Part shown: piece after piece, positions 24,450 through 34,904 of the stretch
Layout of the letters: each line of letters opens with the position of its first letter
How positions within the stretch are numbered: the stretch's first letter is position 1
Notes under the pieces: generated by a model
The model's input: the letters and a program-made list of their open reading frames with translations, nothing else
Told to the model about the DNA's origin: nothing
Databases searched by the model: none
DNA from: Mesostigma viride
Lineage: Eukaryota > Streptophyta > Mesostigmatophyceae > Mesostigmatales > Mesostigmataceae
Direction: 5' to 3'
NCBI GenBank assembly: GCA_009746045.1
Contig: RPFO01001660.1
Span: 1-64,000, forward strand
Length of the DNA stretch: 64,000 nt
Made by a program: the position numbers and the translations under genes

Positions 24450-25783
24450 ATGGCCCGCACTAAGCGTTTCCCAGTCCGCGCTTACCCAGGCAATGGAGTC
24501 AAAGTCCACGATATGACAGACAAGCTCCACGACGCTTTTGACGCAGCTCTCGCAAAAAGGAACAAGGAAAACAAGCCAGTCGCAGAAGTGCTGTCCATTT
24601 GCATTTGTTGCAATACCTTGCTCCCCATTGACAAGTTTCGCAAGGTCCCCGAGGATATCGGTGGCTACCACACGGAATGCATCCTCTGCGAGCACATGCT
24701 CGAGGTAAACTTCTTTTCCTTGCGTTTTTTGCTGACTTTGGCTGCATTTTTGCACTCCTCCTGTGGATTCTAACAAGACGCACTGCCCCTTGTCATTTTT
24801 TGTGCTGCCCGCCCCACTTTGCAGAACAACGAGATCGACCACAAGCCGATTTTCCCCCCGAGTGCCCAGAGTGCGGGGATGAGACCGCTCCGTGGGCTTT
24901 CTTCCCCAACGCCAACTGGAAGCGCGAGCTCTGCGTCAATTGCTTCTTCTCCAAGGAGGAGAACGTCTTCACTGCTCCGAACATCCCCAGGCCCGTGGAC
25001 CCCTGCGAGTCCGACCCTCGCTACAACATGCCACTCAAGTGGCAAGTGAGGAAGGCGGACAGGGACGAGAGGAGGAAGGCGATCCAGGAGGAGGCACGCA
25101 GGCGCCTCCAGGAAATCCAGGACGAGTCTGACGCTGAGGTGGGGGCCCTCGAGTCTGAGAAGGACGAGGACGACGAGGAGCCGTTGGACGACGCGGAGGA
25201 CCCGTGGTACCAGTTCGAGCGGGATCCCGAGGAGGAGGAGGAGGAGGAGCAGGAGCAGGAGGATGTGGGCGAGGAAGCCCCTCCCATGCAATGGGAGGTT
25301 GTGGTAAAGAAGGAGGAGGGATCCACTCCCTCCTCCAAGAGGGCAAGGAAGTCGCCACCGGTGGGACGACGCGTAAAGCTAACAAAGATCACGCCGAGCC
25401 CGGCAGACAGGTCATTCGCCATCAAGAAGACCCCCGTCCCTTCCAAGAAGACTGCAGCCGGTGCTGAGGAGAAGCCTGCACCCAGTGCTGGAAACAAGCC
25501 TGCACCCGCCAGCGAGGAGGAGAAGCCTGCACCTGTCACTCCAGAGGAGAAGCCAGCAGCTGGGCAGGAGAAGCCAGCAGCTGGGCAGGAGAAGCCAGCA
25601 GCTGGGCAGGAGAAGCAAGCAGCTGGGCAGGGTTCAGGGAGCAAGCCTGTCCCTAGTGACGCTCAAGTTGCTGCTGGACTAGACACCCTGCAAAGGATGT
25701 TGAACCACATGGCGACTATGGGGTTCACACCCGCTCAAATCGCAGAGAGCATGGCCGCCCAGGCCGCCCAGAAGAAGACGTAG
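24450..25783 (+). CDS. Gene A-gene B fusion (right arm)
   Basis: Exon 1 24450-24704 is identical in plan to gene A. Intron 24705-24824 (GTAAAC…TTTGCAG). Exon 2 carries CPECGDE/ELCVNC and the glutamate run, then passes without a stop at about 25261 into the gene B half (DVGEEAPPMQWE to AAQKKT). The fusion exists because ~1.4 kb present in the left arm is missing here. The B half is in frame, unlike in the left arm. With the best acceptor exon 2 is one base out of frame (six Cs at 24854-24859); an acceptor at 24862 would fix it but is non-ideal. AATAAA occurs at 25827 and 25835. Confidence 0.7.
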
Positions 25784-26029
25784 ACATTTGGTGGCTTGAC
25801 AGTTCATGAAGGACAGCTGTTTTTGAATAAATGAATAAAGCAATGGACACTGTTTGCATCATTGAGTCATTTCATGGCATCACAATGTGTAATTGGATTT
25901 TATTATGAATAATAATGAATGGATTGCACACATGTCCATGCACCCCCACGGGAATGTGATGATATGCTGGCTACTGTCACACCCTGGCCACCTGTGATGA
26001 TTTTCCCGTGGATCCATGTGTCCCAGGTG

Positions 26030-26145
26030 CCCACCCCTGGGGTCACCTTGGGTTTTTGTAGTAAGGGGGTAAACCCCATTTTCCCGTGTCAACACACCTG
26101 CGGGCCCTTACTACGCTCCGCGAGGGTGACCCCATGTTCCCCCCT
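26030..26145. repeat. Imperfect inverted repeat at the palindrome's right edge
   Basis: GGGGTCACC…GTAGTAAGGG pairs with CCCTTACTAC…GGTGACCCC about 40 bases later. The palindrome homology with the left arm ends at 26061, inside this hairpin. No gene in 26062-26312. Confidence 0.6.
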
Positions 26146-26312
26146 ATCTTTTGTGTGCCACGGGATTTTTCTAAGTCCCGTGGCACTGCATGAGATGTGG
26201 GCATGCACGAATCGTTTTTTCATTACAAGTTAATAATTTACAGGCAGAGACTTGTCTATTGATGAGGGCTGGGCTATGTGTGCACTTGTGGCTACTGATA
26301 CAATGAGGCTGT

Positions 26313-27422
26313 TTAATCGTAGTCGACCGGCACAGGGGCGCCGATGGCGTGCACGCCCAGGAGGGTGGTGATGTCCGTGAGGGGCGCTACGTGCCCGGAT
26401 AGCTTGTTGTTTTCTCCGTCCTGGTACCACGCCTTGAAGCGGTTGTCGAAGCTGTATCCGTCGAACTTGATGAGGGCCTTCCTGTGCACGTTCCTGGCGC
26501 AGAAGTGGCAGGCCACGCCCATGGTGCCCTCCTGAGGGATGTACATCATGTAGGCGGACATGGCGTGGTGCTCGAACTCGCGCTTGCAGCTCTCGCACCT
26601 CGCGGGCGGCCACTGGTCGTAGTAGGGGAAGTTGTAGGAGGGGGCGAGGGAGGAGCAGATGCGCGCCAAGTCCTCGTCCAGCTTGAAGCGGCGCAGGACG
26701 TCCTCGCAGCTGGCGACCATGGGGGCGAAGTCCTGGTGGTTTCCTTTGCGCATGATGGCCACGACCTGCCTGTTGACGCAGGGCTCGCAGTAGATCCCTG
26801 GCTCGGTGTCCCCCTCCTTGTGCAGGACGCGGAAGGCGACCTTGTTTGGCATGGTCTTGCACTCGCGGCACCTGTACTGCCCCCCTTGTTCCAGCGGGAC
26901 GAGCGGGCGGCTGGTTTCCGGCTTGGGCACGGGCACCCTGATCCACTGGGACATGTACTTCTTGCGGTACTCGGAGTCCCTGCCCTCGTCCATGATGATG
27001 CTGATGCAGGAGACGAGGCACTCCTCGCAGAGGATGTCGTCCATGGAGCCCATCTTGTTCCTGGGTTTGTGTCGCATCAAGATGCTGTCCGGGCCCTTGT
27101 TGTGGCACTTGTCGCAGGGGTAGTGGTCTCTGACGGCCTGCTCGTAGTCGAAGGGGGCCACGGACTCGTCAGGGTCGGGGACCAGGTCGGTGATGCCGTA
27201 CTCGCGCTCCTCCGGCAGAGGCGAGGAGGGGCAGAGGACGGCGTTGGGGTCGCAGCAGCGGAGGCGGCATCCCTTGACGGCTTTGCGCTTGCGGAGGGGC
27301 GCTTGCTTCCTGGCCAGGTGGGCGCCCACCATGAACTGCACGAATCCGTCCTGCAGCTTTGGCACCGGCTTGCGCGAGGAGCGCCTGCGCATGGAGGCCA
27401 TGGAGCGCGTGGTGATGGCCAT
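26313..27422 (-). CDS. CxxC zinc-module protein (three modules)
   Basis: Start taken at 27422 (MAITTRSMASMRRRSSRK), immediately after CATAGCC. 369 residues. A basic N-terminus with CRLRCC is followed by three pairs of CxxC motifs: CDKC…CEEC, CREC…CEPC and CESC…CHFC. These look like three zinc-binding modules separated by ~60-90 residues. The same module occurs once in the split gene at 49840 and twice in gene A. The frame is intact to the stop. It forms a divergent pair with the MYND gene. No function recognised beyond likely zinc binding. Confidence 0.75.
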   Translation of the reverse strand: MAITTRSMASMRRRSSRKPVPKLQDGFVQFMVGAHLARKQAPLRKRKAVKGCRLRCCDPNAVLCPSSPLPEEREYGITDLVPDPDESVAPFDYEQAVRDHYPCDKCHNKGPDSILMRHKPRNKMGSMDDILCEECLVSCISIIMDEGRDSEYRKKYMSQWIRVPVPKPETSRPLVPLEQGGQYRCRECKTMPNKVAFRVLHKEGDTEPGIYCEPCVNRQVVAIMRKGNHQDFAPMVASCEDVLRRFKLDEDLARICSSLAPSYNFPYYDQWPPARCESCKREFEHHAMSAYMMYIPQEGTMGVACHFCARNVHRKALIKFDGYSFDNRFKAWYQDGENNKLSGHVAPLTDITTLLGVHAIGAPVPVDYD

Positions 27423-27812
27423 GGCTATGTCGTGAAAAGAGAAGGCGTTTGGTTTCTGGCTTGCTGGTTGGTCTTGCGTGAGATGGCTTCCCCGTGGCTG
27501 GCCACAGTCTTTGTGATTTCTCACGGGTGGCGGCGGACGCACGGGATTGGTCCATCCACGGGTGGGCCGCGTCCGGCGCGGCGCTTCTAGAAACTCCGGC
27601 CCGGTTCCGCGTGCTGACTCACGGGACCGGAAAGGCCGCGTCCGGCGCGGCGCTTCTAGAAAGTTCCTCGTGCTGACTCACGGGCCTTTTGGCGCGGCGC
27701 TCTCGGGTCCCGCGAGATCGGTAAAGTCGCGTGCGCGGCCGTGGGTGGCGGTCATACATACACGCGCACGTGCAGGAAGCCATAGCCGGCAGTGGACAGC
27801 GAGCGAGGAATC
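27423..27812. promoter_or_regulatory. Divergent promoter with heat-shock-element-like sites
   Basis: Contains a 69-bp tandem duplication (from 27565 and 27634) each with TTCTAGAA. The second is a full TTCnnGAAnnTTC (27654-27666), the first has a weaker third unit (27585-27597). CACGGG occurs repeatedly, with GATTGGTCC (CCAAT type) at 27545. GCCATAGCC lies at 27779-27787, 25 bases before the MYND start, and a one-mismatch form lies at 27423-27431 directly before the zinc-protein start. Confidence 0.6.
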
Positions 27813-28610
27813 ATGTGTAGTTTGATCGGTTTGAACGCCTGCGTGGGTTCCGGCGTCTCTCTGACGCACCCCAGCGGTTCTTGGCCGGTGGAAGATCTGA
27901 TGGGCACGCAGCTGCTGACCGTGGCCCTGATGGAGCCGGACGAGGGGGAGCGCGCGAAACTTTTGAACGCCGCGGCCGCGTTCGTGAGCAAGGCGGACTT
28001 TTTCTCGGTGGTGGAGGCCCTGCGTTTCAAAGAGTACGCGAACTGCCTCCGCATCGTGTACGGTTTCGACACGATGGCTTCGAAGGGCGGCGCGGTTGCG
28101 TTCGACGCGCCCATGGCTGTGAAGTTGGGGTGCGTGCAGATCCAAGTGCGTGACAGCACGCTGCTGTGGGGGATCTACCACCGTTCGCTTTATTCGTGCC
28201 CCCTGGGCCGTTTGATCGACGTGGAGGCCAAGAGGTGCGCCACTTGCAAGCGCGTGCCTCCCGTGGGGAAGAAGTTCCCCAAGTGCGGTCGTTGCCTCAC
28301 GATGCGGTATTGCACGAAGGCGTGCCAGTTGGAGGATTTCTTCCGCCACAAGCCTTCTTGCTTGGTGGCCGCGCGCGCGATGAAGATGGGTCTGGAGGAG
28401 CACTTGGCCGAGTCGAACGCATTGATCGAGGCGTGCTCGAAGCGTCTGGGCGTGGATCTGCAGATGCGCGAGAAGACCCCTTCTCAGGCTCCTACGAGGG
28501 TCCCTCTGCCCGTCCCAGGCGTGAAGAAGGGCGCTTCCCGCGCGATGCGCACGTACAGGAGGAGCGGGTCTGGCCGCGAGGGCCGCCTTCCCCGTATCGA
28601 GGAGGAGTAG
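27813..28610 (+). CDS. MYND zinc-finger protein
   Basis: ATG at 27813 (MCSLIGLNACVG), the first ATG after GCCATAGCC; the frame is open further upstream only through a GTG. 265 residues. The N-terminal two-thirds is helical (ALMEPDEGERAKLLN, SKADFFSVVEAL). A MYND finger at about residues 136-175 shows the signature C-x2-C, C-x2-C, YC-x3-C-Q and final H…C (CATCKR to KPSC). The C-terminus is basic and proline-rich. MYND fingers bind proline-rich partners and often act in transcriptional repression. The full frame is intact. A viral or host origin cannot be told from sequence alone. Confidence 0.85.
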   Translation: MCSLIGLNACVGSGVSLTHPSGSWPVEDLMGTQLLTVALMEPDEGERAKLLNAAAAFVSKADFFSVVEALRFKEYANCLRIVYGFDTMASKGGAVAFDAPMAVKLGCVQIQVRDSTLLWGIYHRSLYSCPLGRLIDVEAKRCATCKRVPPVGKKFPKCGRCLTMRYCTKACQLEDFFRHKPSCLVAARAMKMGLEEHLAESNALIEACSKRLGVDLQMREKTPSQAPTRVPLPVPGVKKGASRAMRTYRRSGSGREGRLPRIEEE

Positions 28611-28730
28611 AGGGCTTGCATGTTGGCCATTGATTGGCTGAAAGTTGGCACCTGAACTTGGCTACTTGTAGTGTATCGTATCTGTACTTGAATACTACAA
28701 GTAGAATCTAGTTGAACTAGAATCCAAGTA

Positions 28731-31149
28731 ACGCCATTGGACGATACAAAAAGTGGTGATGCTCTGAACAATAGCATCACCACCGCCCACGGGAAAAAGT
28801 GGTGACACTGGTGATGCTGTGTTTTTTTTCAAGGGGGTCAAATTATTTTTATGGCCAGCAAATATTGGACGAAATGCATTATTGAGTCTAATACAAGCAT
28901 TATTAAATAATTACGTCCAATCATAAAGTGACACGTGTATTCAATAATTGCAATAGTTGTCAGGGGTTGACGTGTAATTACTCTCCCTCGCTGACCATAA
29001 AATATTGACATATGCCAGCATTAACTCGTCGTCTGTCCCTGGTCCTCTACGGAGGACTGAGTTGAACTCAGTCCTCTCTAGAGGACCGAGTTTTTGGGTT
29101 TCGTAGAAAATTCGCCCCGGTCAGAATGTTTGACAAAAAAATTCTCTCAAAATTTATTCAAATACTACGTGAAAAGATCTTTCTTGGACATATTTTTGGG
29201 ATTTTTTTGGATTTGGTATGCGCGGCTAACTGTACGGTCAAAGTACAGGTGGTAAGGGTACTTTTCCACGTGAAACGCGAGTTCCGGAAATGCACGACCT
29301 AGCCATGGCGGCTCGCGCCCATGCATGCAGTTTACGTTTGCGGACGAGTTAGCCGTCCAAACTCAGTAAATAGATTTAACATGCCCTAAAGATGATATAA
29401 ATCAATTTTTAGCTCGCGGGGATGCGATTTACCCGGTGTCGGCACTGTTCTTGCTGGAAAAAACTGCGATAAGGCAGGTCGACGGAATTGATTACTGCGC
29501 TTGCTTTCCGGCGCAATTTCAATGGCTGATAGGTTTCTTTCTACATGTTAACATGAGTTGCATTAGAATATATTGAGTGACAGTATAGATTTGATGATCT
29601 CGACCATTCTGTCACGTCATGGTCTATGTGCCGCAAAGTGCCACTTTTGCGGGCACCGCCTGGGCCAAGGTAACGCCAGCCGTGCCAGGTAAAGCCGGAT
29701 AATCGTTGCCTCTTCGTTCCTTGATGTTCGTACATGAGTTTAAGCTTGCGAGGCGTTGTCAGGTTCAAGTCTTGATGCTCTTTCTTGACCGTTGCCTGCC
29801 CCTCTCTAAAACCCCCTTTTCAGATGATGTTAGCAGGCATTTGCCTTAACCCAGTGTAGTTGTGCAGGGTTTTAGGAGCTGTGCAGGTTTAAACACCTTC
29901 ATAGATGTTAGTTATTCTTTTGCTACGTTCATACTGCATGATTGTGTGGCCACGGGCTGCGTCAAGGGTGCATTCAAGCTTTTACGGGTGAGTGAAAAGT
30001 CTTGGTGACAAACCACTGCCATCATGTGCCAGCAACTATGTTGGCCACATCATGGCAAGGCAAAACAGTTATAGCCATATCTATTGTTGTTTGAAACAAT
30101 GGAAATATGCTTAACCTACCCATTATATTGGTGGTTGACACTTATAACATAACCCTTTGTTGGTAGGTATCCAAGCCCATTCCCTACATGCATGCATAGG
30201 CTCTCACTACATGATAAGGCATGATATACCTGAAGTATGATGATGCAAGTGTGTTGTCCTGTAATGCTTGAAGGGAAATGAGTTGATTGGGATGGTTGGT
30301 GGCCACGGTGATGTAGTATGACCGCACTTACATGCTAGCAAAGTTAGCAAAAGCCCCATTCCTCTCCTGAGGACTGAGAGTTTTTTAATTGTTTCAGGCA
30401 GTTGCAGTGGCCAAATGGAGCCCAGTTTTTTGCCACGCTTCAAGAACTATGTTGTTTACATGCCTATATTTTTTCTTCATGCACCAGGATTTGATTGAAT
30501 TTTTCCCACTCGTTCTTATCCCGAAAAATGCAAATTCGCGAGGGGCGCCCAACGTCCGTGTAATTTTCAGGTGTTCGGGTCAAGTTTTCACATATGCAGT
30601 ATTTTTGCCAACAAAATGATATCTAGTACACCCCAGATCCACATCAAAACATTTGGGATGGACCCCCCACCTAGTCGCTACACGCGGTTGAAAATTGTCA
30701 ACTCAGTCCTCCTGTGAGGACTGAGTTGGGACAGACGACGAGTTAATAATAATATACTCCCTCGCTGACCATAAAATATTGACATATGCCAGCATTAATA
30801 ATAATATACTCCCTCGCTGACCATAAAATTTTGAACCCAACGGTCATATATAAAAATACTCTATCGCTGACCATAAAATTTTGAACCCAACGGTCATATC
30901 ACACTATTGCAAAATGCACGGGAAAGATATGCGTAATTGTGTGATAATTACCCAATTAGGATTGCCCCGTGGACTTTGCAATAGTGGGTGCACCTCTGTA
31001 ATGCAATTTCCGCAATATTTGCTGGCCATAAAAATAATTTGACCCCCTCGAAAAAAAACACAGCATCACCAGTGTCACCACTTTTTCCCGTGGACGATGG
31101 TGATGCTATTGTTCAGAGCATCACCACTTTACTAGCGACCAATGGCGTC
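28731..31149. mobile_element. Fold-back element with ~137-bp inverted ends
   Basis: 28731-28867 and 31013-31149 are inverted copies (AAGTGGTGATGCTCTG … GGCCAGCAAATATTG) with few mismatches. The inverted similarity fades outwards over a further ~60 bases. Between them are no genes but short tandem repeats of CTCCCTCGCTGACCATAAAA (near 28983, 30757, 30808, 30861) and a second, smaller element. Termini and target duplication are not clear. Confidence 0.6.
29025..30742. mobile_element. TTAA-flanked non-autonomous DNA element
   Basis: Flanked by TTAA on both sides (29021-29024 and 30743-30746) with 15-bp perfect inverted ends CTCGTCGTCTGTCCC. Just inside each end is a hairpin built from AACTCAGTCCTC and its complement. 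TTAA duplication is typical of piggyBac-type transposition. No transposase or other gene in its 1.7 kb. Confidence 0.6.
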
Positions 31150-31327
31150 ACTTCGTTTCTAGTTCGGATATGGTATACTACAAGTATTCCTAGTACAGAT
31201 ACGCGAGGCCGCGGAACTACCTAGTGCACATGAGTTGGAGCCAATCAAATGGGAGGAAATGTACTTTATTATCATACATGGGGGCAAGCAAACCCCGTGG
31301 AAAGGGCAAAACAACGGCCCGAGGACT

Positions 31328-31556
31328 TCAATTCTTCAGCTCGAAGGGGAGGAACCAACGCTCCTTCTCCACCTTCTCGAGCCCAGCAATGTCCTCCAAG
31401 GAAAGAGCGCCCAAACGGAAGTCGCAGAAAAGGTCCTCGCCCAGACGCTCCAAGTCCAGGTCCAGGTCCATGTCCTCCACGCGGAAGGGGCCCATCGCCG
31501 AAAACATATCCTCCTCCTCCTCCAGAGCGCAAGGAGCGGGGGCGGGAGCGAGAGAC
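31328..31556 (-). pseudogene. 3' end of the split CxxC zinc-protein gene
   Basis: Minus-strand frame continuing the gene interrupted at 49165. It encodes an alanine/proline stretch, EEEED, and an acidic tail (VEDMDLDLDLERLGEDLF … RWFLPFELKN) ending at 31328, followed by AATAAAG (minus) near 31264-31270. Without copia copy 2 and one GAGAC, the two pieces give one uninterrupted frame of 300 codons including the stop. This acidic tail resembles an activation domain in composition only. Confidence 0.8.
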
Positions 31557-32011
31557 AGTTGGATGGAGACTAGGGACGACGAACAACTGCGAAAGCTGAG
31601 AGCGAATGATGATTGCATTACAATAATACAATGAGAGAGCAATGGAAGCTGAGGGCTCAGAATGGAACTGGGCAAACTCGGGTGCTGTGGCACTCCCCAG
31701 TGCTACGCCTATATGCCTATGGCGGTGCTACCTGCAGCACACGACCAGTGGACAACTGTACACTGCAATGCCATGCGACCACGTCACTAGCAACCAGCTA
31801 AGACTCGGCCCGTCAGGCCCGACTACACCGGACCTGGCGGGTCGAGCTAGCACCTAGGAACAGTCTGGCACTAACCGCACATCGGTCCACATGACACCTC
31901 AGTACCGTACACCCTGCCGTACTGTACTGAGGTGTCCCGCTCAGCCGCGGTAGGCAATACGCGGCGCGCAGGCCGGAAATCCGTGTGTCAGCCTAAGCAT
32001 CTCATCTAACT
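31557..32011 (-). repeat. 3' LTR of copia copy 2
   Basis: 455 bp, AGTTGG…CTAACT on the plus strand, the inverse of copy 1's orientation. It differs from the other LTR at, for example, 31616 and 31642. Confidence 0.9.
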
Positions 32012-32043
32012 CCCATTATGTTTTCCTTTCAGGTTGAAGGCTA

Positions 32044-32072
32044 GGGTGGTTTTACCGGATTAGGATACATTT
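32044..32072 (+). repeat. Left terminal inverted repeat of the nested element
   Basis: Begins GGGTGGTTTTACCGG. An inverted copy of the inner half (CAAATGTATCCTA) follows at about 32083-32095, forming a subterminal hairpin. Confidence 0.85.
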
Positions 32073-32929
32073 GCACGGCTTCAAATGTATCCTAAATGCA
32101 CCATTGGCAAACATGGTTTCTGGACATGGTCGATATCATTAATATGTTTGGCAAGCATAATATGATCATGCTTGCCAAAGATGTTGTCTCTTTTCATATT
32201 TCACACATATATTATCGGCCTCGGCGTGCCATGCTTCCACGTTTGTTGTCTCTTTTCATATATTGTGAATATGATCAATAAAATTCCAAACATGACCATG
32301 TTGGAGACTTCAAGTGGAGCATCATGATTACTGTTTTCACTATTACGTAACCCATGGTTCATGTTAACATGGCATAATGAGCAATCCTATTGACCCCATG
32401 ACTAATGGTGAAGTTAATAAAGTTACATCGTGGCACGTCACTATAGCATCAAGTTGCATCATTGTGCATAAAGTAGTTTAGCACTGAGTTGGCATGCCAA
32501 CACCAGGTACACTAAATAAATTAAAACCAGAATTGATAAACAACCCAGTATCCAAATACAGTATCCATATATATGCAGGTCGTACTACAGGTACAGCCAC
32601 GGCTGCCACGCGGCTTCTGCAGCGATCACGCTCTTTCTCCTAGACAATTGCTCTACTGGTCCCTACAGGTCGGTCGACTTGGACCATGATGCGTCAAGAA
32701 CAGTTAATTGACCGACTTAAACAAGATGTTTGTCTACATGCAGCTGTCTGCACCTAACTAACGCGAAACCGCGTGCTACCAAATATAGGGGCAAATGCAT
32801 GAGTAACACATGTCAACGCACAACCGGTGGAAATCACGCGATACCAACCGCGGCAACAGTGGTGTGAACATAGCGGGCACTGACATGCAAAAAAGCACCA
32901 GCAGCGGCATCAGTAGCAAATTGTAGTAG
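32073..32929. other. AT-rich left flank of the nested element
   Basis: No credible gene. Holds a short inverted motif around 32148-32185 (GGCAAGCATAATATGATCATGCTTGCC). Confidence 0.5.
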
Positions 32930-33340
32930 CGGAACAATAGCCACTACATCAATGCAACAACACATCAGCCCAGCAACACAGCAGCAGCATGACCGTAGCA
33001 CAGCAGCAGCACAACTGTAGCACATCAACACGGCCGCATAGCAGGAGCACAAGTCAGCGCAGCAGCAACTTAGTATGCCGATTCCTGAATTTCCTATCAG
33101 TGGACTATAGTCCATTGATAGGAAATTCACTAATAGGCAGTACTAGCTCAGCAGCACGGCAGCAATGCAGCAGTGCATCAACACAGCAGCACGACAGCAA
33201 TACATCAGCGGCACGGCAGCAATGCAGCAACACATCAGCACAATAGCACAGCAGCAGTACGGCAGCAATGCAGCAGCAATAGCATGGCAGCACAGCAGCA
33301 GCAGCAGCACATGAGCAGCTCAATGACAACAACGCTGCTT
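32930..33340. repeat. CAG/GCA-rich repeats with a 42-bp palindrome
   Basis: Interspersed CAGCA, CAACA and CACGGCAGCAATG units. Within it, 33087-33128 is a spacer-free palindrome with a single mismatched pair (GAATTTCCTATCA … TGATAGGAAATTC around TGGACTATAGTCCA). Confidence 0.7.
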
Positions 33341-33345
33341 GCGCT

Positions 33346-34876
33346 TCAGCAGTCGTCGTCGTCGTCATCGTCATCGGCAAGGATGAGCGCTCGCTTCCGA
33401 CGCCGGGAGGCGCCTGCGTTGTTGTTCTCCGCCACAACGTCGCTGGGTGGAACCATCTCGCGCAATCGAGCCTCGGCCAGGGTGATATCCGGCGCTTGCA
33501 ACGCAGGGACGACCACACCGGGGCACCCGCAGATCTGTGCCTCCAGCTCGTGGAGAGGCACGCAAGAAACCGCGTCCTCCTCCCAACGGGCACCCCAGTA
33601 CATGGCTACCATGTCGTTTTGCGTGTCGACAACAGCGACACGACCATGGTACCTGCCGTCCCGGCTTTCGGTGCGACCGTCCGCGGATGTCACACGCTCC
33701 GACGCCCAATGACACACGACTTGCCCTACGAGGTTGCGGCTGCCACTCTTGACCTGCAGCGTTACGCCTTCCCAGCATGCCTTCGCCATGCCGACGATGC
33801 CCTTCGAGCATTCAGCATCTTGCCACTTCACGACCGGGTGTTCCGCGTCATAGGGCACCTCCTTCAGCGCCTTTAGGCACTCCTTGGTGAGCTTTTCGTT
33901 CGCACCCAAGGAGACTCCATGGGGCGGCTGACCTCGCTTGCCCACCACTTGTGTCAAGACGAGGTCTGAGGCGGTGATGATCACCGTGTGCGCCGCAGTG
34001 GTTGGCGGATGGGGCCATTGCGCAATGTCTGTATTCCACGGGTGCCACGTGTCATGCAAATGCTTAGCGCGGTATACAAAGAGCTCAATAGAAGGTTGGC
34101 CGCCATCCTCCTTCGCAACCACCTCCTTGATGATGCCAACGAGGACTGGAGTCCACGTGAGCTTCGAGTTGCAGAGAATACCAGCTGAAGGGTGCCAGTA
34201 TAGAACAGCGGAGCCTTTCTCAACGCCTTGCATGCGCTTCAAGTAAGCGACCTTGGCTGCCATGGCCCTGTCTTCTGCCGCCCATTCCTGCTGTGTGTGG
34301 CCATCATGACGAACTCGGTCTACCAGCGGGGTGACGCGCACCGCCTCTGCGTCGACCAACGCCATGAAGTGCTCTTCTTGCGTCGGTGGTGGTTCAGGCG
34401 CTGCATCGTGCTCACGCAGGGCGGAGATGTCCGCGCGAGATGGCCACGGCAAAGGGCGCCACTCCTCAGGCACCTCCTCAGGGGCATGTGGGACTTGACT
34501 TGCGAAAAAAGGCCTTGTTTGGCTTGATGGTGTCGGGCGGAAAGTACCACTGCCAGATGCCATGGGGCAACTTCTCGACCCTTGTTTTGATCGACTCCAG
34601 CTCCTTCCCCAGAAACTCCATGTTCAATGGTGCGAAGGCTGGGGTGTCCTGCAACATCGGAATGCGGTCTGGATCCACAAGTCGGACGCCAAACAGCGGC
34701 CGCCCCTCCGCATCAAACCTGTATGGCTGTGTCATCGCCTTCCCGCACCGTGGCGCGCCTTCCTGTCGAGTCCCCGCGGGCTGCCACGGCGTCTTTTGGG
34801 ACTCCGTGGTCCGGTAGGACAACCAGGTCTCTGTGTTGCCCTGTACCTGGAAGAAGACGGCGTGGTGCACCTTCAT
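33346..34876 (-). CDS. Unknown protein of the nested element (one frameshift)
   Basis: ATG candidate at 34876 (MKVHHAVFFQVQGN). The frame runs to a six-A run near 34508, then continues one frame over (ASQVPHAPEEVPEEW) to a stop at 33346, about 510 residues in all. Visible: a W-rich central block (GSAVLYWHPS, WTPVLVGIIKEVV, DTWHPWNTDIAQWP), a second similar block (GYWG-like MYWGARWEEDAV), and a C-terminal run of aspartates after a basic patch. GC-rich repeats begin just upstream. Not similar to any transposase I know. Possibly the element's own protein or a captured gene. Confidence 0.5.
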
Positions 34877-34904
34877 TGAGCGACCGCGTTTTTCAGGCAC
34901 CGGC

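Larger units (their letters stand above)
16645..26061. repeat. Giant imperfect palindrome (inverted repeat without spacer)
   Basis: Left arm 16645-22057 (5413 bp) and right arm 22058-26061 (4004 bp) are reverse complements meeting at TACGGGC|GCCCGTA. Homology runs to CTAC at 16645 and GTAG at 26061, then stops abruptly. The arms differ by scattered single-base indels and by one ~1.4 kb segment (about 17441-18855) missing from the right arm. Each arm holds a divergent pair of intron-containing genes. There is no target duplication, LTR or transposase at the ends. Confidence 0.95.

Noticed and set aside
16645-26061. Palindrome as a simple assembly artefact
   Set aside because: Not excluded, but arms differ by a 1.4-kb segment, private indels and different outer flanks, which argues for a real duplication; kept as a finding with a test.
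26484-27590. 368-codon open frame on the plus strand
   Set aside because: Antisense shadow of the CxxC zinc protein at 26313-27422, which has clear cysteine pairs and a promoter motif.
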